Shown here: positions 58,952 to 64,000 of the stretch, piece by piece | How positions within the stretch are numbered: position 1 is the first letter of the stretch | Layout of the letters: every line of letters begins with the position of its first letter | Origin: Acidimicrobiaceae bacterium | Lineage (GTDB): Bacteria > Actinomycetota > Acidimicrobiia > Acidimicrobiales > Ilumatobacteraceae | Length of the DNA: 64,000 nucleotides | NCBI GenBank assembly: GCA_020637235.1 | Contig: JACJWG010000009.1 | Coordinates: 119,393-183,392 of the forward strand | Direction: 5' to 3' | Made by a program: the position numbers and the translations under genes | The notes under the pieces: model-generated | Told to the model about the DNA's origin: nothing | What the model saw: only the letters and a program-made list of their open reading frames with translations | Database searches by the model: none

Positions 58952-60310
58952 ATGGAGCGGCGGATCTTCGGGCTCGAGAACGAGTACGGCGTCACCTGCA
59001 CCTTGCGTGGGCAACGGCGGCTCAGCCCCGACGAGGTCGCCCGCTACCTGTTCCGCCGAGTGGTGAGCTGGGGCCGCAGCAGCAACGTCTTCCTGCAGAA
59101 CGGCGCCCGGCTGTACCTCGACGTCGGCTCGCATCCCGAGTACGCCACCCCCGAGTGCGACAGCCTCTACGACGTCGTCGTCCACGACAAGGCGGGGGAG
59201 CGGATCCTCGAGAACCTGCTCGTGTCGGCCGAACAGCGCCTCCGCGAGGAGGGCATCCGCGGCACGGTGTACCTGTTCAAGAACAACACCGACTCCGCCG
59301 GCAACAGCTACGGCTGCCACGAGAACTACCTCACCAGCCGCGGCGACGAGCTCGGTACCTACGCCGAGGTGCTCATCCCGTTCCTCGTCAGCCGGCAGAT
59401 CTTCACCGGCGCCGGCAAGGTGCTGCAGACCGCCCGTGGTCCGCTGTTCTCGATCGCCCAGCGCGCCGAGCACATCTGGGAGGGCGTCAGCAGCGCCACC
59501 ACGCGCAGCCGCCCGATCATCAACACCCGCGACGAACCCCACGCCGATGCCGAGCGCTATCGGCGCCTGCACGTCATCGTGGGCGACTCGAACATGAGCG
59601 AGTACTCCACGTTCGTGAAGGTCGGCTCGGCGGCCTGCATGCTGCGGATGCTGGAGGATCCGAGCGTGGTGCTGCGCGACATGACGCTCGAGAACCCGAT
59701 CCGGGCGATCCGCGACATCAGCCACGACATCACCTGCCGGCGGCGTGTCCGCCTCGCCAACGGGCGAGAGGTGAGCGCCCTCGACATCCAGCGCGAGTAC
59801 CTCGACCGCGCGCTGCGCTACGCCGAGACGAAGGGTTTCCCCCCGCTCGAGCACAAGGCCCTCGAGATGTGGGAGCACTGCATCACCACCATCGAGAACG
59901 ACCCCTTGAAGCTCGACCGCGAGGTCGACTGGGTGATCAAGCACCGGCTGATCGAGGCGTTCCGCACCCGCCACGAACTGCCACTCGGCCACCCGCGCGT
60001 GCAGCTGCTCGACCTGCAGTACCACGACATCAGCCGCGACCGCAGCCCGTTCTACAAGCTGCAGGACCGAGGTCTCGTCGAGCGCATCTGCACCGACACC
60101 GACATCGACACCGCGGTCGACGTGCCGCCGCAGACCACGCGAGCGCGGCTGCGGGGCGAGTTCATCAAGAAGGCCAAGGAGCGCAAGCGCGACTACACCG
60201 TCGACTGGGTGCACCTGAAGCTCAACGACCAGGCGCAGCGCACGGTGCTGTGCAAGGACCCGTTCAAGAGTCGCGACGAACGGGTCGAAAAGCTCATCGC
60301 CTCGCTCTGA
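58952..60310 (+). CDS. pafA: PafA, Pup-protein ligase
   Basis: Joins deamidated Pup to target lysines with ATP. 452 residues of the glutamine-synthetase fold. RIFGLENEYGVTCTL is the metal site. D57 in ARLYLDVGSHPEYATPE corresponds to the catalytic Asp. NNTDSAGNSYGCHENYLTSR and IINTRDEPHADAERYRRLHV are shared with Dop, but the Dop loop is missing, separating the two. It heads a unit with a DUF3866 gene and lepB. Confidence 0.96.
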   Translation: MERRIFGLENEYGVTCTLRGQRRLSPDEVARYLFRRVVSWGRSSNVFLQNGARLYLDVGSHPEYATPECDSLYDVVVHDKAGERILENLLVSAEQRLREEGIRGTVYLFKNNTDSAGNSYGCHENYLTSRGDELGTYAEVLIPFLVSRQIFTGAGKVLQTARGPLFSIAQRAEHIWEGVSSATTRSRPIINTRDEPHADAERYRRLHVIVGDSNMSEYSTFVKVGSAACMLRMLEDPSVVLRDMTLENPIRAIRDISHDITCRRRVRLANGREVSALDIQREYLDRALRYAETKGFPPLEHKALEMWEHCITTIENDPLKLDREVDWVIKHRLIEAFRTRHELPLGHPRVQLLDLQYHDISRDRSPFYKLQDRGLVERICTDTDIDTAVDVPPQTTRARLRGEFIKKAKERKRDYTVDWVHLKLNDQAQRTVLCKDPFKSRDERVEKLIASL

Positions 60311-60325
60311 CGGGGCGGATCCCCC

Positions 60326-61381
60326 ATGCCATCGTTCCGTACGTTCCGAGTGGAGGACGTCCTCCTGACGCGCCGGGGACTGCAACGCGTCCGCCTCGAC
60401 GACGGCAGCCGGGCGTACGTGCTGACCGAGCAGGTGGGCGACGTCTCGGTGGGCGACGAGGTCGTGGTGAACACCACCGCCGTCGATCTCGGCCTCGGCA
60501 CCGGCGGCTGGCACGTCGTGCACTGGAACCTGACGCGCCGCGAGCTGCACCAGCCAGGCCCCGGCCACATCGTGAAGGTCCGCTACACGAGCCTCCAGAC
60601 CGACACCGGCTCGGCCGAGGAACACCTGGCACCCGACGACCTGCCGCCGGGGGTGCTGCCCTCGCTGGATGGGGTGCCGGTGCTGATCGGCAGCCTCCAC
60701 AGTCAGCTCGGTGTCGCACTGGCGGTGCTGCGAGCCGAGCGCCCCGATCTTCGCGTGACGTACGTGATGACCGACGGCGCCGCGTTGCCGATGGCGTTGA
60801 GCGACCTCGTGGCCGACCTGTCGGACCGCGGCTGGCTCGGCGGCACGATCACCGCCGGGCATGCCTTCGGCGGCGATCTCGAAGCGGTGAGCGTGCCCTC
60901 CGCCCTGCAGCTCGCGGTGGAGGAGCAGCAGGCCGACGTGGTGATCGTGGCGATGGGGCCGGGGGTGGTGGGCACCGGCCGCGCGCTCGGTACCACGGCG
61001 GTCGAGACCGCGTCGATCGCCACGGCGGCTGCGCGGTTGGGCCTGCGTCCGGTGATGATCGCCCGGGCCAGCTCGGCCGACGCCCGCGCCCGGCATCGTG
61101 GCGTCAGCCACCACACCCGGACCGCGCTGGCGCTCACGCCGGTGGCCGTCGACGTCGCGCTGCCACCCGAGCTGGCCGCGGAGGCGGCCTCGCTCGCACC
61201 GCACCGGGTGCACCTCGTCGAGCCGGGCGACGTGGCGGCGGTGCTGGCGGCCGCCGACCTCACGGTGACGACGATGGGGCGCGGCCCGCTCGACGACCCG
61301 CTGTTCTTCCGCACGGTGGCCGCCGCCGCCCGGTGTGCCGCCGCGAGTTCGGACGAGGACGGTACGGTGTGGCCCGAATGA
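60326..61381 (+). CDS. DUF3866-like protein
   Basis: 351 residues. Proteins of this type sit just after pafA in many actinobacteria. There is no signal peptide. Segments such as PVLIGSLHSQLGVALAVLRAE, GTITAGHAFGGDLEAVSVPSAL and VVIVAMGPGVVGTGRALGTT suggest a Rossmann-like alpha/beta fold with several Gly-rich loops. The function is not known. The lepB start overlaps its stop (ATGA). Confidence 0.85.
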   Translation: MPSFRTFRVEDVLLTRRGLQRVRLDDGSRAYVLTEQVGDVSVGDEVVVNTTAVDLGLGTGGWHVVHWNLTRRELHQPGPGHIVKVRYTSLQTDTGSAEEHLAPDDLPPGVLPSLDGVPVLIGSLHSQLGVALAVLRAERPDLRVTYVMTDGAALPMALSDLVADLSDRGWLGGTITAGHAFGGDLEAVSVPSALQLAVEEQQADVVIVAMGPGVVGTGRALGTTAVETASIATAAARLGLRPVMIARASSADARARHRGVSHHTRTALALTPVAVDVALPPELAAEAASLAPHRVHLVEPGDVAAVLAAADLTVTTMGRGPLDDPLFFRTVAAAARCAAASSDEDGTVWPE

Positions 61382-62007
61382 CCGATGACCTGGGCATCGA
61401 CCCGCCCTCCGATCCGACGCGCGTCGACACTCGGGTACTCCTCGACGACCCGGCGGTGGCGCGCCGTCCGCCGAAGAAGCGGATGCACCCGCTCGTCGAG
61501 TGGTTGGTGGTCGTGGCCGTCGCGATCACCTCCGCACTGCTCGTGCGTGCGTTCGTCGTCCAGCAGTTCGCGGTGGAGGGCGAGAGCATGCTGTCCACGT
61601 TGCAGGACGGCGACCGGGTGCTCGTCAACCGGCTCAGCTACCGGCTCCACGACCCGCGCCGCGGCGACGTCGTCGTGCTGAAGCGCTTCGACGGCAACGC
61701 CACCGAACGCGACCTCATCAAGCGTGTGATCGGTCTACCCGGTGAGACGGTCGAGTTCCGGAGCTGCACCGTCTACATCGACGACCGGCCGCTCACCGAG
61801 CCCTACATCGACCCGGTCGTGCAGGAGCGCGACGGGTGCGGCAGCGATCAGGCGCCGATCACGGTGCCGGAGGATTCGGTGTACGTGCTCGGCGACCACC
61901 GCGGGCGGTCGAGCGACAGTCGGGCGTTCGGACCGGTGGCCGACGAGCTGCTCATCGGACGCGCGTTCGTCATCATCTGGCCGATCGGCGACTGGGCCTG
62001 GCTCTGA
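61378..62007 (+). CDS. lepB: Signal peptidase I
   Basis: Membrane-bound protease that cuts signal peptides off exported proteins. 209 residues. One N-terminal helix (about 40-60) leads to QQFAVEGESMLSTL with the catalytic Ser, and DLIKRVIGLPGETVEF with the catalytic Lys. The GDHRGRSSDSRAFGPV box and VIIWPIGD close the S26 fold. It overlaps the DUF3866 stop. Confidence 0.94.
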   Translation: MTDDLGIDPPSDPTRVDTRVLLDDPAVARRPPKKRMHPLVEWLVVVAVAITSALLVRAFVVQQFAVEGESMLSTLQDGDRVLVNRLSYRLHDPRRGDVVVLKRFDGNATERDLIKRVIGLPGETVEFRSCTVYIDDRPLTEPYIDPVVQERDGCGSDQAPITVPEDSVYVLGDHRGRSSDSRAFGPVADELLIGRAFVIIWPIGDWAWL

Positions 62008-62032
62008 CGCGCCCCGTCACGGTCACGGTTGC

Positions 62033-62764
62033 TCAGCCGGCCGACGGCGGTGCGCCGATCTCGTCGCGGTAGGCGTCGAGCATCCGGTCGACCCAGTCGC
62101 TGTACACCGCGTCGAGTCCCATCCGCAGTCCGGGTCGGAGTTCGTGGTCGTGCTGCAGATCCCACCCGAACGCGAACCGCTCGAACCGGTGGAACAGGGC
62201 GACGAGCCCGCCGTTCCAGTCGCTGTGGTGCAGGTTGATCGCGTCGATGCCCTCCGACGCGAGAGTCGCGGCGCGCCGCTCGGGGCCTTCCTTGATCCGG
62301 TGTAGCCGGGTGGAGTCGACGAGGCGTGCACCCTGGTCGCGCAGCGGCAGGAGTTGACGCCAGTCGGGGTGGCAGAGCCACACCCGCTCGAGCATCGACG
62401 GTGCGGCGTCTCGTGTCACATCGATCACCGTCTGGCCGCACCCCTCGTCCTTCAGGTCGAGCGAGAGCGCGAAGCCGGTGCCGCACTGCTCGTACAGCTC
62501 GGCCAGAGTGGGGATGTGCTCGGGCAGATCGCGGCGCGCGACCTCGCCGATCGGTCGTTTGCGCAGCCGTCCGGGCACCACGCCGTCGTGGTCGAGCACC
62601 GCGACACCGTCGGCGGTGAGCCACACGTCGCTCTCGAGACCGGTCGCACCGAGGCGCAGCGCGAGGGCGAACGACTCGAGGGTGTTCTCGGGCGCGTGGG
62701 CTCGCGCGCCCCGGTGGGCGAAGGTGATCGGCTCGTCGAGCATCGACGGGAGGCGCTGCTGCAC
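62033..62764 (-). CDS. Glycerophosphodiester phosphodiesterase
   Basis: 243-residue GDPD-family enzyme. ITFAHRGARAHAPENTLESF carries the His-Arg-Gly...Glu-Asn metal/substrate site, GLESDVWLTADGVAVLDHD the second acidic pair. It hydrolyses glycerophosphodiesters to glycerol-3-phosphate and an alcohol. The GTG at 62764 gives the longest form; ATG 62743 is an equally plausible start. No signal peptide. It is divergent from tatB and convergent with lepB. Confidence 0.88.
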   Translation of the reverse strand: MQQRLPSMLDEPITFAHRGARAHAPENTLESFALALRLGATGLESDVWLTADGVAVLDHDGVVPGRLRKRPIGEVARRDLPEHIPTLAELYEQCGTGFALSLDLKDEGCGQTVIDVTRDAAPSMLERVWLCHPDWRQLLPLRDQGARLVDSTRLHRIKEGPERRAATLASEGIDAINLHHSDWNGGLVALFHRFERFAFGWDLQHDHELRPGLRMGLDAVYSDWVDRMLDAYRDEIGAPPSAG

Positions 62765-62780
62765 CCGTTCATCCTGCTCC

Positions 62781-62786
62781 TAGACT
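62781..62786 (+). promoter_or_regulatory. Leaderless -10 box for tatB
   Basis: TAGACT ends 7 bases before GTG 62794. Confidence 0.55.
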
Positions 62787-62793
62787 GCCCCGC

Positions 62794-63399
62794 GTGTTCA
62801 ACTTCAGCGGCAGCGAGATCGTCTTCCTGCTCCTGCTGGCCCTGATCATCCTCGGTCCGGAGAAGCTCCCCGAGGCCATCCGCAAGTTCGGCACGACCTA
62901 CGCCGAGTTCAAGAAGGTCACCACCGGGTTCCAGTCCGAGCTGCGCAACGCCCTCGACGAGCCGATGCGCGAGATGCGCGAAACCGCCGACATGTTCAAA
63001 CAGGCGGCCACCTTCGACGGCGTGGCCGACCTGCTCGACGACGCGAAGACCACGTTCGACGCCACCGTGCAGGAGGCGACCGGAGCCGCCGCCGGCACCT
63101 CGATGCCGTCGGTCGCCGCCGACGCCGCTGCAGCGGCACCGCCGCTCGCACCGTCCGCGGTCCCGACGACCACGCCCGACGCCGACACGCCCGACGCCGA
63201 CACGCCCGACGCCGACACGCCCGCCGCCGACACGGCGGACGACACGCCGGACGACACGCCGGACGACGCGAACACCCCCGCCGCGGAGCTCGCACCGACA
63301 CGGACCCTCGACGACATCGTCTTCCGCAACGCCCCCGTGCAGCGGGCCACACGGCCTGCTGACGCCGACGCCGACGCAGACGGACCGGCGACCGCATGA
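62794..63399 (+). CDS. tatB: TatA/B-family twin-arginine translocase subunit, TatB-like
   Basis: 201 residues. MFNFSGSEIVFLLLLALIIL then GPEKLPEAIRKFG is one membrane helix, a hinge and an amphipathic helix; the Glu at residue 8 favours TatB over TatA. The long C-terminal tail is disordered, Asp/Thr/Pro/Ala-rich, with DADTP repeats around residues 130-150 coded by 15-base units. The tatC start overlaps the stop (ATGA). Confidence 0.87.
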   Translation: MFNFSGSEIVFLLLLALIILGPEKLPEAIRKFGTTYAEFKKVTTGFQSELRNALDEPMREMRETADMFKQAATFDGVADLLDDAKTTFDATVQEATGAAAGTSMPSVAADAAAAAPPLAPSAVPTTTPDADTPDADTPDADTPAADTADDTPDDTPDDANTPAAELAPTRTLDDIVFRNAPVQRATRPADADADADGPATA

Positions 63400-64000
63400 A
63401 GCTGCCGGGACGCGCGAGCGCACCGAAAACGAAGGTCGCCACACCGGACGATCGGATGACGCTCGTCGAGCACCTCGCCGAGCTCCGCACCCGCATCATC
63501 CGCGCACTGCTGGCGGTCGTGCTCGGTGTGATCCTCGTGCTCACGTTCTACAACACGGTGCTCGAGTTCCTGCGCGAGCCCTACGAGCGTCTCTGTGCCG
63601 ACCGCCCCGACCTCACCTGCGACGCCGGCCTGCAGTTCATCAGCCCGCTCGAGGGGTTCAGCACCCGGCTCTCGATCAGCACCTACGGCGGCATCATCCT
63701 GGCGTTCCCGGTGATCCTGTGGCAGGTGTGGCGCTTCGTCGTCCCCGCACTGCACGCCAAGGAGAAGAAGTACGCGGTCCCGTTCATCGCATCGTCGATC
63801 GCGTTGTTCGCGCTCGGTGCGTTCCTCGCGTACTGGACCCTCGAGAAGGCACTCGAGTTCCTCATCTCGTGGGCCGGCGACGGCGTCGAGGCCAACTTCC
63901 GCGTCGGCGAGTACATCCGTCTCGTCGGGCTGATGATCGCCGCGTTCGGCGTGGCGTTCCAGTTCCCGGTGCTGCTCGTCGGCATGCAACTGGTGGGCGT
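63396..64000 (+). CDS. tatC: TatC, twin-arginine translocase core subunit, 3'-truncated
   Basis: Receptor and core of the Tat export pathway for folded proteins. The frame is open from ATG 63396 to the window edge, about 201 residues of a family near 250-300. MTLVEHLAELRTRIIRALLA, then REPYERLC, the hallmark ISPLEGFSTRLSISTYGGII and LWQVWRFVVPAL are clear TatC signatures. The start overlaps tatB. Confidence 0.94.
   Translation, partial: MKLPGRASAPKTKVATPDDRMTLVEHLAELRTRIIRALLAVVLGVILVLTFYNTVLEFLREPYERLCADRPDLTCDAGLQFISPLEGFSTRLSISTYGGIILAFPVILWQVWRFVVPALHAKEKKYAVPFIASSIALFALGAFLAYWTLEKALEFLISWAGDGVEANFRVGEYIRLVGLMIAAFGVAFQFPVLLVGMQLVG

Noticed and set aside
1..64000. tRNA or rRNA genes, riboswitches, replication origin
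   Set aside because: I saw no T-loop GTTCRANNC in a tRNA context, no rRNA signature, no recognisable riboswitch core and no DnaA-box cluster. A covariance search (tRNAscan, Infernal) would settle it.

Overview
The window is a GC-rich stretch with no rRNA, tRNA, CRISPR array, insertion sequence or prophage. It is densely packed: 64 protein genes, and no gene-free gap over about 210 bases. The host is most likely a mesophilic actinobacterium, probably of the class Acidimicrobiia (Ilumatobacter-like). This is inferred from a complete Pup-proteasome locus, GTG starts, many TANNNT -10 boxes 6-8 bases ahead of start codons (leaderless transcription), a heliorhodopsin and SARP/BTAD regulation. No marker gene here fixes the taxonomy.

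Layout. 1-8084: queA (5' end outside the window) and tgt, then yajC-secD-secF, apt and the bifunctional (p)ppGpp enzyme rel. 8091-16165: accessory block with azlCD, a heliorhodopsin, a secreted M11-like metallopeptidase, a secreted DUF1559/PKD protein and a large BTAD-ATPase regulator divergent from it. 16256-24837: hisS, aspS, an AbiEi/DUF559-like gene flanked by two 47-bp hairpins, rppH, a GT-C-like membrane protein, rarA and two small envelope genes. 24848-32261: glycolate-oxidase-like glcD, glcE and, separately, glcF, with an APH-fold kinase, a Nei-type glycosylase, and a TPR-methyltransferase overlapping a novel tandem-repeat protein. 32308-40852: MOSC protein, LOG protein, tal-tkt, a small hypothetical, a serine hydrolase, nagA and a divergent TetR. 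41004-44437: hydrolase, thioesterase and ADP-forming acyl-CoA synthetase. 44485-47662: dacB, Lon-N protein and three small membrane/basic proteins.

47713-62007 is the most coherent section. A ThiS-like carrier, TtuA-type tRNA thiolase and TrmI form a T-loop modification operon. Then come a divergent ferredoxin, arc, dop, pup, prcB and prcA. The 5-oxoprolinase genes pxpABC and a reverse-strand secreted protein intervene before pafA, a DUF3866 gene and lepB. Arc unfolds pupylated proteins into the PrcAB core; Dop prepares or removes Pup and PafA attaches it. 62033-64000: a glycerophosphodiesterase and tatB-tatC (tatC runs off the end). With secDF, yajC and lepB these make the window rich in protein-export genes.

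Non-coding highlights: four copies of a 39-43 bp palindrome, two related 47-bp hairpins, several terminator-like hairpins between convergent genes, and at least 17 leaderless-type promoters. All calls come from reading the sequence; no database search was run.
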